64,000 nucleotides of DNA from Corynebacterium pseudokroppenstedtii (GCF_019754945.1 NZ_JAEUWU010000006.1:1-64000), one strand, 5' to 3'. Counted from the first letter of the stretch, positions 52,095-59,805 are shown. Notes: a model not told the origin generated them from the sequence alone. Made by a program: numbers and translations.

Positions 52095-52981
52095 GCGAAT
52101 AGGCTGAGGCTGTCGCGACGACGCTGGATGCAGGCCAGGGCAATGTGTACAGCCTCGTGTGCGCTTGTGGCGACTTCAGCTTCTCCCCTGTCCACCATTT
52201 CCTTTGCCCAGGATATGGTCTTGGCGATACCGGCGGGGAAGATGACGGGGTGACCGTGGCCTACTGCGGCCTTGGCCTGGTGTCTGGTTCCGGATTTTTC
52301 GGTGGCTGCCATCACTAGTGTTGCCACGCTAAATCCTGACATGACGGCGTTGCGCATGGGGAATCGGAATGGGGCTCCGGGGGTGTCGGGTTCGAATTGG
52401 GTGATAATTTGGCCCCCATGAGTTTCGATAGTTTTCCGCAGTTCTTGGTGGGCTTTAGGGTAGGTGTGTGCGAGTCCGGTGCCCATAACAGCCACTGTGC
52501 GGCCACCAACTTCGAGTGCACCACTGTGGGCGGCGGCGTCGATTCCTTGTGCTAGGCCGGATACGACTGTGATGCCGTGTTCGGATAGCTGGCGTGCGAC
52601 GTCGTAGGCTGCGCGTGCCTGAGCGTCGGTAGGGTGTCTTGAACCGACGATGCTAATGCCGATGTCGTTTGGTTTGTTGTCTCCCGTCCAGTAGATCAGG
52701 GCTGGGGATTCGTGGACTTCTCGCAGTAGGTGGGGGTAGTCCGGTTCGAGGATGCTGGCTATGTTGAAGCCGCGTCTGTCCCAGTCAGCTATATCTGCTC
52801 GGCATTGTTCAAAGCTATTCGTTTCGCTGGGGAATGGGAGATAATCCCCGTGGTCGGCTATTACCTGTGTGGCGTCCCCTGTGGTGATGAGTTCGGCGAC
52901 TCGTTCTGGCTGGGTCAAGTTGAGTTTTGTTCTGGTGAGTTCGAGGACGTGTGCAAGGTGGTCGAGCCGCGACCTCTCCAT
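52091..52981 (-). CDS. DprA/Smf family protein (ShosA-like)
   Basis: 296 residues. A helical N-terminal part (DHLAHVLELTRTKLNLTQPERVAELI) precedes the Rossmann-like DprA domain with ISIVGSRHPT, VVSGLAQGIDAAAHSGAL, TVAVMGTGLAHTYPKAH and RNAVMSGFSVATLVMAA. DprA binds single-stranded DNA and loads RecA. On a prophage beside a phosphoribosyltransferase gene it more likely belongs to a ShosTA-type toxin-antitoxin or defence pair, as the antitoxin. Confidence 0.85.
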   Translation of the reverse strand: MERSRLDHLAHVLELTRTKLNLTQPERVAELITTGDATQVIADHGDYLPFPSETNSFEQCRADIADWDRRGFNIASILEPDYPHLLREVHESPALIYWTGDNKPNDIGISIVGSRHPTDAQARAAYDVARQLSEHGITVVSGLAQGIDAAAHSGALEVGGRTVAVMGTGLAHTYPKAHQELRKTIETHGGQIITQFEPDTPGAPFRFPMRNAVMSGFSVATLVMAATEKSGTRHQAKAAVGHGHPVIFPAGIAKTISWAKEMVDRGEAEVATSAHEAVHIALACIQRRRDSLSLFA

Positions 52982-53058
52982 CCGTCTTCACCACCTAACG
53001 AGTTAGAACGCTCATATTTACTGTCTGGATTAAGTATAACGATCTGTAGGGACACTCC

Positions 53059-53235
53059 CTAGCGTTTCTCTGCGCATGTCCATCCTCGTGGGGTTTCGTG
53101 TGCTTGTCCGGCTAGTTCGAGGTCGCGGAGGGCTTCGACGACCTGGTTTTCGTTGTGTCCGGGGCAGCATGCGGTGATCGCCCGAATGCTGAGTGGGTGG
53201 GTGAGAGTGTGGAGGCCAGCATCTCGTGGGGTTCA
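53059..53235 (-). pseudogene. Winged-helix-like fragment without start
   Basis: An open frame of about 58 codons after the nuclease gene encodes LSIRAITACCPGHNENQVVEALRDLELAGQAHETPRGW and ends at a TAG (53059-53061). It has the look of the end of a winged-helix domain. No start codon is available, so it is a remnant or is translated by a frameshift from the preceding gene. Confidence 0.35.
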
Positions 53236-53241
53236 GCGTGG

Positions 53242-53622
53242 TTATAGGTCGTTGTCTGGCCGGTCGCCGCGAATCAAAGCGACCAGATCGTTAACAGTCA
53301 TCAACACGAACTGCGCGCCAGGGTTGGTGGTGCCGCGTCGTTTGGCGACGACTATTCCGGCTACTGCAGAATCGTTGCCCATTTCTATGTGAGCTTCTTT
53401 GACCCATGTGCCTGGCTCGAGTTGGCCTCCGTAGTTTTTGCATTCGATGCATAGTCCTTGGCCGCGGCTGTCGCGTACTCCGGTGATGTCTCCTCGGTCG
53501 TTGGCGCCGCTGAGTCTGCGTCGCTCGATGAAGTCGCTGTCGAGCTCTTCGGCTAGGTAGGTGGCGACGGCGGTTTCAAACGCCGTCCCAGCCTTTTTTG
53601 CTGATCTTCTATTCCTTGACAT
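53242..53622 (-). CDS. Holliday-junction-resolvase/VRR-like nuclease
   Basis: 126 residues from the ATG at 53622 (GAAAGG upstream). The PD-(D/E)XK core is visible: FETAVATYLAEEL, then SGANDRGDITGV, and GLCIECKNYGG with the catalytic E-x-K, then a C-terminal helix. It probably cuts branched or replicating phage DNA. Its last 45 codons recur as a truncated copy at 45964-46099. Confidence 0.83.
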   Translation of the reverse strand: MSRNRRSAKKAGTAFETAVATYLAEELDSDFIERRRLSGANDRGDITGVRDSRGQGLCIECKNYGGQLEPGTWVKEAHIEMGNDSAVAGIVVAKRRGTTNPGAQFVLMTVNDLVALIRGDRPDNDL

Positions 53623-53712
53623 GCGTTGACCTTTCAAAGTTAGTGTTTTGGAATATCGAAATGTCCCACCGCGCGGGTAGAGTTGATGCTTAAGAGTGAG
53701 AAAGGAGGGGTT

Positions 53713-53880
53713 ATGAGGGCAGAAAACATCGCCGCCTATATCCAAGAAGCCACTACTGGGCGTGGCCCGGCGGCTCCATCATTAGCCTATGAACCGGTCG
53801 ATGATGCTGAGGTAGATGAGTCAATTCGTCAGGTTTCTCAACAGTGGGCTGAAGCGTTAGCCCGCCTTGAACACCTATGA
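53713..53880 (+). CDS. Antitoxin-like small protein (Phd/prevent-host-death role)
   Basis: 55 residues with a strong AAAGGAGGGG site. It is acidic and helical (RAENIAAYIQEATTGRGPA; VDESIRQVSQQWAEALARLEHL). It overlaps the doc gene by ATGA, the classic antitoxin-toxin arrangement. The sequence is not clearly Phd. The role is inferred from its coupling to doc. Confidence 0.65.
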   Translation: MRAENIAAYIQEATTGRGPAAPSLAYEPVDDAEVDESIRQVSQQWAEALARLEHL

Positions 53881-54268
53881 CGGGGTCTTCTCCTCAGTGT
53901 TTGCCTGTGGACACGGTTATTGCCATTAACAAGCAACAGGCTAGGGGGCGGGTCTGCCTCTTTGATTATGGGGGGTTTGGATGCTGCGGTATGTGCCCCT
54001 TTTTAGGAGTTTTTTGGGCACAGACGGTGTCGCTCGATTTACGAGGAGGCTGCGGTTGTTCTCTTCGAGCTTGCTACGCGGCATCCGTTTTCTGATGGGA
54101 ATAAACGAACAACTTGGGTAGTTGCGGCAGTCCACTTGAATCGCCGTGGGGGTTACTGTGGTCGCTGAGCAGAGTGAAGTTGTAGAGCTAGTTGTAGATG
54201 TTGTCTGCCATAGAATCAGTAGTTCCGATCTTACTTTGTGGTTTGTGAATCACAGTTCGCGATTGTGA
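53877..54268 (+). pseudogene. doc: Doc/Fic toxin, broken reading frame
   Basis: The first frame reads DTVIAINKQQARGRVCLFDYGG. The next piece, GLDAAVCAPF, a TAG at 54004-54006, EFFGH, then IYEEAAVVLFELATRHPFSDGNKRTTW, is in another frame. The end VVCHRISSSDLTLWFVNHSSRL is in a third. HPFSDGNKRT is the Fic/Doc active-site motif (consensus HPFxxGNG/KR). Shifts fall at the G-runs near 53970-53977 and near 54138-54150. The toxin is therefore dead unless these are sequence errors, and its antitoxin gene is intact. Confidence 0.82.
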
Positions 54269-54355
54269 TCGCCTTTTCGGCTGTATATGAGCGTTCTTCG
54301 CAGACTGTCGGTTACGTGGCATGGGCGCGCTCCTTGCATTGTTCGCCGGATAGCG

Positions 54356-54703
54356 TCATTGGTTGTGCCGTTCGCAGGTTCTGCAGTAGAGGTAGCCGCC
54401 TCGCATGGCTGTGGTGGCGAGGGTGAGGGTGTGGCCTTTCCGGCAGGTGACGTTTCCGGTGTCTCCCCACTCGCGTCCGGCGACAACCCCGGCAATGGGG
54501 AGTTTGGCTTTCTCGTAGGTTTGCAGGTAGGCCTCGCACTGGGCTAGTGCCGGGCACTGGTGGCAAGCTTGTTTGAGTTTGGTGCGTGCACTGTCGGTGA
54601 GTTTGGTGGCTGACCACTCGGGCCGGCCTGCGCAGAGTGTGCGTCGTGTAATAATCGGCGGGTCAATGGCTGGTAGTGATGGTAGTGTGCGTTGGTTGGT
54701 CAT
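54356..54703 (-). CDS. WhiB-like protein with C-terminal zinc-ribbon
   Basis: 115 residues. Four cysteines in the WhiB pattern (Cys24, Cys47, Cys50, Cys56: LCAGRPEW, ACHQCPALAQCEAYL) would bind a [4Fe-4S] cluster, followed by GVVAGREWG in the place of the usual G-[IV]-W turn. A second Cys/His set (Cys87, His91, Cys107, Cys110) forms an HNH-type finger, unusual for WhiB. It overlaps the next WhiB gene by ATGA. Mycobacteriophage TM4 has a WhiB that causes superinfection exclusion. Confidence 0.85.
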   Translation of the reverse strand: MTNQRTLPSLPAIDPPIITRRTLCAGRPEWSATKLTDSARTKLKQACHQCPALAQCEAYLQTYEKAKLPIAGVVAGREWGDTGNVTCRKGHTLTLATTAMRGGYLYCRTCERHNQ

Positions 54704-54960
54704 AATGCTCCTTTGTAGTAGGTTCGCCCGGCTACTACCCCAAAGATGGGGGCTCCTACTTGTTCATGGGCTTGTAGGTAGTCTTCGCACTGGTTGAGTG
54801 CTGGGCACTGTTGGCAGATGGCGATGAAGTCGGGGGCCATGTCCTCTTTGTCGCTGTCGGTGGTCCACTCTGGGTGATCTTGGCATAGTTTGCGTTTGGT
54901 GATGGGGGGCGGAGTGAATCTTGATGGGGTGTGGATGTGGGGAATGCGGTTTGTTGTCAT
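54700..54960 (-). CDS. WhiB-like protein, second copy
   Basis: 86 residues from the ATG at 54960. Cys26, Cys49, Cys52 and Cys58 (KLCQDHPEW, ICQQCPALNQCEDYL) and GVVAGRTYY match the neighbouring protein closely, so the two come from a duplication. Here the zinc-ribbon is absent. Its ATG lies in an ATGA overlap with the gene upstream, so the three genes form one leftward unit. Confidence 0.85.
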   Translation of the reverse strand: MTTNRIPHIHTPSRFTPPPITKRKLCQDHPEWTTDSDKEDMAPDFIAICQQCPALNQCEDYLQAHEQVGAPIFGVVAGRTYYKGAL

Positions 54961-55310
54961 TGTTTGCTCGCTTTGCGTGGGGGTGTGATGTCGAGCCAGA
55001 CGGGGTGTGGTGTGTGGCCTGGTTTGTGCAGTTCGGGGTCTGTGACTGTGGCCGAGGGGTACACCGTGTGGGTTACTTGTTGGAGTAGTGAGTTGGTGAG
55101 TACGAGTCGGAGTTTGTCGTCTGTGCTGGCCTCTCTGGGTTGGTAGTGGAGTGTGACGGTGCCGGGTTTGTGGGTGTTGTGGGTACTGCACCATTTGCGG
55201 ATGTGCGCTTCCAACATTCGGCCTATGATCGTGGCGAATTTCCTGTTTTTTGGTGTGGGGTGGGTGTCTGTGATGGGTGGCCTGTTGTAGGGGATTCGGA
55301 TGGGGCTCAT
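54957..55310 (-). CDS. Early prophage protein, unknown
   Basis: 117 residues, basic at the start, no membrane segment (KFATIIGRMLEAHIRKW; TDDKLRLVLTNSLLQQVTHTVYPSATV). GGAGAGGAAACC precedes the ATG. It stands between ssb and the WhiB pair. No family recognised; the mixed beta/helix pattern might bind nucleic acid or a phage protein. Confidence 0.6.
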   Translation of the reverse strand: MSPIRIPYNRPPITDTHPTPKNRKFATIIGRMLEAHIRKWCSTHNTHKPGTVTLHYQPREASTDDKLRLVLTNSLLQQVTHTVYPSATVTDPELHKPGHTPHPVWLDITPPRKASKQ

Positions 55311-55322
55311 GGTTTCCTCTCC

Positions 55323-55823
55323 TTATCGGGGTTGTTGGTCAGAAAGGGGGTTGGTCGTCGGTGTTGAATCCGCCCGCGTTCCAGCTGGCCTTGGCGGGGT
55401 GCTGGGGTTGTTCCATGGGGTTTTGTTTTGGCCGGTTTGTTGTTGGTTTCGGGGCTGATTACCTCCACCCCCATTATTGCCGGTGGCGAATAGAACACTT
55501 GTTCCAACCTCACCGGCCGTCAGCTCCAACTTCGACCGCTTCTGGCCGTCCTGCCCCTCCCACCGGCGCTGCCTGAGTACACCAGTGGCGATCACCCGCT
55601 GGCCTTTGCCGAGGGTGGCCACACCCTCAGCCAGTTTCGACCAGGCCGTGCAGCCCAAAAATGTTGCTTCCCCGTCTTCCCACTGGCCGGTTTGTTTGTT
55701 GTAGACCCGCTGTGAGCTGGCAATAGTGAAGCTGGCGACGGGTTTGCCGTCGTTGGTGTAGCGGACTTCTGGGTCGGCTACGAGTCGGCCGACGATGGTG
55801 GTGTGGATGGGCGTTTGTGCCAT
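55323..55823 (-). CDS. ssb: Single-stranded DNA-binding protein, C-terminal tail out of frame
   Basis: 166 residues from the ATG at 55823 (AAAGGA upstream). The OB-fold (HTTIVGRLVADPEVRYTNDG; RVYNKQTGQWEDGEATFLGCTAWSKLAEGV; GQRVIATGVLRQRRWE) spans about 1-115, followed by a Gly/Asn/Gln linker. The ending read is SDQQPR, lacking the acidic tip of SSB. In a different frame the same DNA encodes KASWNAGGFNTDDQPPF ending at 55339, the expected tip. So a one-base shift lies between 55366 and about 55480. Confidence 0.85.
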   Translation of the reverse strand: MAQTPIHTTIVGRLVADPEVRYTNDGKPVASFTIASSQRVYNKQTGQWEDGEATFLGCTAWSKLAEGVATLGKGQRVIATGVLRQRRWEGQDGQKRSKLELTAGEVGTSVLFATGNNGGGGNQPRNQQQTGQNKTPWNNPSTPPRPAGTRADSTPTTNPLSDQQPR

Positions 55824-55935
55824 GTTGAGCATTCCTTTCATGAAAATAGGGTTTTAAGACGTTTGAACCCCCGCGGGTAGGCCACTACACCAGCGGGGGC
55901 GTGTTCGTGGCTCTACGGGGCCAATGGGCGCGAAT

Positions 55936-56427
55936 TTAGAGCTTCTTAGGGCTCCACCAATGGCCCGGCTCAGCCCGATACGGCGGGGCGTCCTTCCGCC
56001 GCTCCAGCATGTCCGCGATCATCCGAGCTACACGAGGGTGGACACGCTGCTGATACTCACGCGGTGTTTCATCGCGTTGAACAGGGGTTTTGCTGTAGTA
56101 GGCCTCAACTTCGGCCTGTGTGGTGGGCGCTTCTCCCCGAGCCTTAGCCAGTGCCGTGCGGCCTTCCGGCGACTGCTCCCAGCGTGTTTTAGCCACCCGC
56201 GCAGCCTCGAGAATGTCCAACGGGGTCACCATCCGCTGAGTGATCTTCTCCATGCAGAAAATCGTGACCGCCTCAAGCCACAGCCAGTCGGGCAGGCGGT
56301 AGCGGCCCACCACCTCCGCCCACGCCTGAACCGTCTTCGTGTCAGGGACAGGGAACCGGTCTTTGGCCAGGTAACGGCCCTTTTCAAGGATGTCGAGAGC
56401 CAGTTCTTCAGCCTGATCTTGGTTCAT
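55936..56427 (-). CDS. Early prophage protein, possible helicase-loader role
   Basis: 163 residues, helical, no membrane segment (QAWAEVVGRYRLPDWLWLEAVTIFCMEKITQRM; LDILEAARVAKTRWEQSPEG). It lies just after the replication-protein gene (4-bp overlap), the usual place of the DnaC/P-like partner. It has no Walker motif, so it is not an AAA+ loader. Function inferred from position only. Confidence 0.6.
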   Translation of the reverse strand: MNQDQAEELALDILEKGRYLAKDRFPVPDTKTVQAWAEVVGRYRLPDWLWLEAVTIFCMEKITQRMVTPLDILEAARVAKTRWEQSPEGRTALAKARGEAPTTQAEVEAYYSKTPVQRDETPREYQQRVHPRVARMIADMLERRKDAPPYRAEPGHWWSPKKL

Positions 56428-57281
56428 TGTTCGATCTCCTGCTGATCCAGGACTTCGCCGTCAACGATGGTTGCCTGGTTGCGCACTTCTCGTTGTTGTC
56501 GCAGCTCACGGCGTACGTCGTCCCACTGCTCAGCTTCGCTCTTTCGTTGCGGCACCTGCCTAGGCAATGACCGGGCTGGAAGCGGCTCATCGTCCCAACC
56601 GCCACGCTCCAGCCACGTTGTCGGGTGAGGAATGAACTGCTTTTCCGGGAGGTTCGGATCAGCCGCAAGCCTCAGTGCCCCGTCAATGACGCGTTGAGCA
56701 TCCCCGGCAGCCTTGATGGCCGCCGCGAATTTGGCCCGCGCTTTCTTCTTGCCAACCTTGCGTGGGTAGGCATCCCAGAATTCATCGAACCGATCAGACC
56801 GAGACTCACGCTCGCTCGAACCGGAGGTTTGAGCATGATCTTCTTGAGATAACGAAGTTATCTCTTTAGTTTTCTTGGAATATAGTCTTCTTATGCGTCC
56901 GGAATTTCCGGATACGGGTTTTCCGGATACGGGTTTTCCGGAACCGGCCAAATCGCCACTTCCGAATTCCTCGGACACGGGGAAGTAACCTGAAAGCACT
57001 TCATAGTCCCAACCTGCAAACCTCCCACTTTCAGCACGTTTCTCAATCCGCCGCATATGGCCAGACTCGATAAGGTCATTAATAGCCTTAGCGACCGTGT
57101 CTTTGTTCATCCCCAGAGCGTGCGCAACCGACGTGGTAGTGATGTTCCACCCGTCCCTGTGTGACCGCATGAAGATGTAAACGGCCTTGGCCCTCGCGGG
57201 TAGCTCAGTAGATCTTGAGATGCTGTTCGGAATCAGGGTGAAGTCGTCTTCAGGCCCTGGGCCCTGAAATATTTGCGACAT
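56424..57281 (-). CDS. Replication initiator-like protein with winged helix
   Basis: 285 residues. An N-terminal winged-helix (ELPARAKAVYIFMRSHRDGWNITTTSVAHALGMNKDTVAKAINDLIESGHMRRI, shown in outline) is followed by a linker with the repeats GKPVSGKPVSGN. The domain FDEFWDAYPRKVGKKKARAKF is typical of phage replisome-organiser/DnaD-like proteins. The linker's repeat is encoded by DNA repeats that look like iterons. It follows a 34-codon gene with TAATG coupling. Confidence 0.8.
   Translation of the reverse strand: MSQIFQGPGPEDDFTLIPNSISRSTELPARAKAVYIFMRSHRDGWNITTTSVAHALGMNKDTVAKAINDLIESGHMRRIEKRAESGRFAGWDYEVLSGYFPVSEEFGSGDLAGSGKPVSGKPVSGNSGRIRRLYSKKTKEITSLSQEDHAQTSGSSERESRSDRFDEFWDAYPRKVGKKKARAKFAAAIKAAGDAQRVIDGALRLAADPNLPEKQFIPHPTTWLERGGWDDEPLPARSLPRQVPQRKSEAEQWDDVRRELRQQREVRNQATIVDGEVLDQQEIEQ
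56846..56950. repeat. Iteron-like repeats and palindrome in the replication gene, origin candidate
   Basis: Two perfect 15-bp tandem units TTCCGGATACGGGTT (56906-56920, 56921-56935), a partial third (56936-56950), an AT-rich stretch at about 56868-56895 and an inverted repeat GAGATAAC-gaa-GTTATCTC (56846-56864). All are inside the replication gene, as the lambda origin is inside gene O. The arrangement fits an initiator binding its own coding region. Confidence 0.55.
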
Positions 57282-57385
57282 TACTTTTCACCTCCTACAG
57301 ATTTCGCTAACTGCATCCGGGCGAGCCAATGGGCGCGGAAATCCTCACCACTCAACCCCGCCACAAACTCAATCCACGACTTCAT
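57281..57385 (-). CDS. 34-residue leader ORF of the replication gene
   Basis: From an ATG at 57385 with GGAGG upstream, it encodes KSWIEFVAGLSGEDFRAHWL... and ends in TAATG, coupling it to the replication gene. A real short gene or a translational leader. No family recognised. 57386-57498 contains only its ribosome-binding site and a promoter-like AT-rich stretch. Confidence 0.5.
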   Translation of the reverse strand: MKSWIEFVAGLSGEDFRAHWLARMQLAKSVGGEK

Positions 57386-57498
57386 AACAACCTCCAAAAT
57401 TAGTACAATTGTTCGATAAAAAAGGGTGAGGTAGTCACCACGACAAAGCGCACGCAACTACCCCACCCGAAAAGAAAGTTCACACAACAGGGGTGGTG

Positions 57499-57837
57499 TT
57501 ATTCCTCCATGATCGAATACGTCACCCCGCCCGCATCATCCAACACAGCGGGCCTTCCCCTATAGTGAACAGGCACATCGCCCGGCTCCTGCCACGAGTG
57601 AACACTCAAACCAATCTCGGCCGACTCTCGCGGGTGGGCATGCACCCAGTCATGACAAGCCTTACAGATAAACACGAGGTTCGTTACCGTGTGTTCACCA
57701 CCCCGCGACCGGTACTGCCTATGGTGAAGCTGCTCAGCGCCACCGGTACACACCGGAAACACCATCGCCTCACACCGGCCACCAGCACGATCACCAACAA
57801 CACGGGCCACCTCAACAGGCATCCTCTTTCTACCCAT
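57499..57837 (-). CDS. HNH endonuclease, early region
   Basis: 112 residues from the ATG at 57837. The HNH core reads RCEAMVFPVCTGGAEQLHHRQYRSRGGEHTVTNLVFICKACHDWVH (two Cys pairs with two HH/N residues, given here in outline). Possible role in DNA degradation, recombination or homing. It overlaps the preceding gene by 8 bp and the direction is that of the early operon. Confidence 0.85.
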   Translation of the reverse strand: MGRKRMPVEVARVVGDRAGGRCEAMVFPVCTGGAEQLHHRQYRSRGGEHTVTNLVFICKACHDWVHAHPRESAEIGLSVHSWQEPGDVPVHYRGRPAVLDDAGGVTYSIMEE

Positions 57838-58201
57838 CGTGACCCGCCGCCTGATACGCCGCATTCACCGACTTCTGCACCGACTGCAACGCCGAGAGTT
57901 GGTCACGAAACGACCGCTGAAAATCCAACAGACGCTTATACTCACCCTCAGCAACACGCGCAGCTAACGCCTCATCCACCGTCCCGGCCACAGCACGCTG
58001 CTTACGCTCCTCCATCGGCCCATCAGCATCAAGAAACACCCTGGCAAACGCCGCCTTAAAATCAAGCTCCGCCTTCTGCCAGGTGTTATACGCCTCACTG
58101 ACCGGGCGAATAGATCGCGAAATCTGGGTCACCGCCTCACTGATCTGCTGCTCAATCTGAACCGGATTCAACGGCGCATACTCACTCACCCGGACCGCCA
58201 C
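57830..58201 (-). CDS. Helical early prophage protein, unknown
   Basis: 123 residues, entirely helical with coiled-coil character (VQIEQQISEAVTQISRSIRPV; DFQRSFRDQLSALQSVQKSVNAAY). It starts inside the end of the ERF-like gene (20-bp overlap) and ends within the HNH gene. Likely an accessory recombination or replication protein; nothing specific is recognised. Confidence 0.6.
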   Translation of the reverse strand: MAVRVSEYAPLNPVQIEQQISEAVTQISRSIRPVSEAYNTWQKAELDFKAAFARVFLDADGPMEERKQRAVAGTVDEALAARVAEGEYKRLLDFQRSFRDQLSALQSVQKSVNAAYQAAGHDG

Positions 58202-58688
58202 CTTCCAACTGCTCGGTGCGTTTCTTAAACGCCTGCCATAATGACTGGTCGGTCACCTCAGCAGCCTTCGCGTCCTCCCACAACGCGCGCAAAGCCCCCA
58301 CATCAGGCACCGACTTCAACCGGTCAACAATCAACCGGCGGTCCTCATCACGCTTCACCTTCCGCATTTCCTCACGGGTGACACGCCTATTGCCCCCATA
58401 ACCCAGATTCGCCAACGCACGCCCAATAGCCGACGTCTCACACGTCTCCAACGCCGCAGTCCGCTGCGCCATGCCCGCCCCGTCAATCTCAAAGGCATAA
58501 CCGGTCGCATCCGGCATCCCCACATTCTCAGCATCACGCCACACACTGGCCTTAATAATCCAGCGTGTACTACCCGGATCACCCTCATAAGTAAGTTCCG
58601 TAAGGCAACGAAAATTCGGGTGCTCTTTCTTAAAGCGCAGTATGCGCTCCTCGACAGGCTCATAATTTTCAAGCTGGACCTTGGCCAT
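58182..58688 (-). CDS. ERF-like single-strand annealing/recombination protein (putative)
   Basis: 168 residues from the ATG at 58688, which overlaps the exonuclease stop. The central motif AALETCETSAIGRALANLGYGGNRRVTREEM is shared by many actinophage proteins next to a YqaJ exonuclease, similar to ERF annealing proteins. Partner to the exonuclease for phage recombination; assignment by motif and pairing. Confidence 0.65.
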   Translation of the reverse strand: MAKVQLENYEPVEERILRFKKEHPNFRCLTELTYEGDPGSTRWIIKASVWRDAENVGMPDATGYAFEIDGAGMAQRTAALETCETSAIGRALANLGYGGNRRVTREEMRKVKRDEDRRLIVDRLKSVPDVGALRALWEDAKAAEVTDQSLWQAFKKRTEQLEGGGPGE

Positions 58689-59572
58689 TACGCGGCCCCC
58701 TTCCACTTCAACGTGACCCGCTGAGACGGGGCCTTACCCGCCTTAACAAACCGCTCATACAGCTCAGGCTCCGCCTTCTTAAACTCAGACGTTTGAAACC
58801 GGGCCGACGGCTTAGGCGTCGACAGCGTTACCTGCACATCATCATCCGAATAACTGAAATCCTCCCCGCCCGTGAACTCCCTGATCTCCGCTTTAAGCTC
58901 ATCCTCCAGCTCACGGGCCTGCTCCTTCAGCTTCGACAACTCACGGACACGATCAGCAAAGAAATCAGGCAACCGGGCCTCCACATGATCGGCCTCAAAA
59001 TCCCGCTGCTGGGCCAACAAAGCCAAAAGCCTTTCCTGCATGTCCTGATCCGGGCGAATGAGGAAACGGTCAATCCCGCGTGGCTCGAAATCCACGTGAT
59101 ACTCAAACACCAGCACACACGCCTCAGCCCCCGTCACCAACAACTGCCACTGGATCTGCCACAAGTAGCGGTCTGGAACATCCTCACGCTTCCACCACAT
59201 GTTCTTGGTGGTCTTCGCCTCAGCCAACACCGCAACAGTGCCATCCTCACGGCAACCCACAGCGTCCGGGGTGCAAGCAGCGTCTTCTATCTCTGTTGAG
59301 ACGTAAAGGTCGGCGCTGTGAACCAACCTCGAGTCCACATGCTCCCGCGCGTAATTCACCAACACCGGCTCCCGCTCATGCCCCCACTGCGTATACGAAT
59401 TACCCGCAAACGGCTTGCTCAACCCATGCCGATCCCGATACACACGCTCACGGGCACCAGAACCACCAGTCGCCAAGTCAGCCATCATCGTCGCCGTGAA
59501 ATACCGCTTCCGCGCCTCCAACCACTCCTGCTCAGAATCAAACTCCAAAAGCCTGCATTGCTTTTCCGACAT
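58688..59572 (-). CDS. YqaJ-like viral exonuclease
   Basis: 294 residues from the ATG at 59572. The lambda-exonuclease-like PD-(D/E)XK core shows EWLEARKRYFTATMMADL near the start, WGHEREPV, CTPDAVG with the catalytic Asp, and AEAKTTKNMWWK with the E-x-K. It is followed by the Q-rich helical WQIQWQLLVTG. It resects double-stranded ends for annealing by its partner. The C-terminal half has a coiled coil. Confidence 0.88.
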   Translation of the reverse strand: MSEKQCRLLEFDSEQEWLEARKRYFTATMMADLATGGSGARERVYRDRHGLSKPFAGNSYTQWGHEREPVLVNYAREHVDSRLVHSADLYVSTEIEDAACTPDAVGCREDGTVAVLAEAKTTKNMWWKREDVPDRYLWQIQWQLLVTGAEACVLVFEYHVDFEPRGIDRFLIRPDQDMQERLLALLAQQRDFEADHVEARLPDFFADRVRELSKLKEQARELEDELKAEIREFTGGEDFSYSDDDVQVTLSTPKPSARFQTSEFKKAEPELYERFVKAGKAPSQRVTLKWKGAA

Positions 59573-59574
59573 AA

Positions 59575-59805
59575 TTAACTCACCGTCCCCAACCAAATCA
59601 GATCAATAAACAACATTGCGATAGCGGCAACACCAACGACAGCATGCCAAACAAGCCCCCACGACCAGCGAAAACGGCCCCTACTCTCCTCATAGGCCTC
59701 ATTCGCCAAATCAATAAACGTCATATCCAACTCATCATCAATGCGAACGTGGCGACCAGCCGGGTGATCCACCATCGACTTCAAAATTTCTTCATCGCGC
59801 GTCAC
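59575..59805 (-). CDS. Small early membrane protein, unknown
   Basis: 76 residues. A charged N-terminal half (VRIDDELDMTFIDLANEAYEESRGRF) and a C-terminal membrane segment of about 24 residues (GLVWHAVVGVAAIAMLFIDLIWL). It starts in an ATGA overlap with the HTH gene before it. Possibly an exclusion or anti-lysis protein, but the sequence does not say. Confidence 0.6.
   Translation of the reverse strand: MTRDEEILKSMVDHPAGRHVRIDDELDMTFIDLANEAYEESRGRFRWSWGLVWHAVVGVAAIAMLFIDLIWLGTVS

Noticed and set aside
51345-52981. DprA and ComF-like pair as natural competence genes.
   Set aside because: Located in prophage cargo, overlapping in ShosTA order and with no other competence gene nearby; the defence reading fits better, though not proved.
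56906-56950. CRISPR-like repeats in the replication gene.
   Set aside because: Units are 15 bp, tandem without spacers and in a coding frame; iterons are the better reading.
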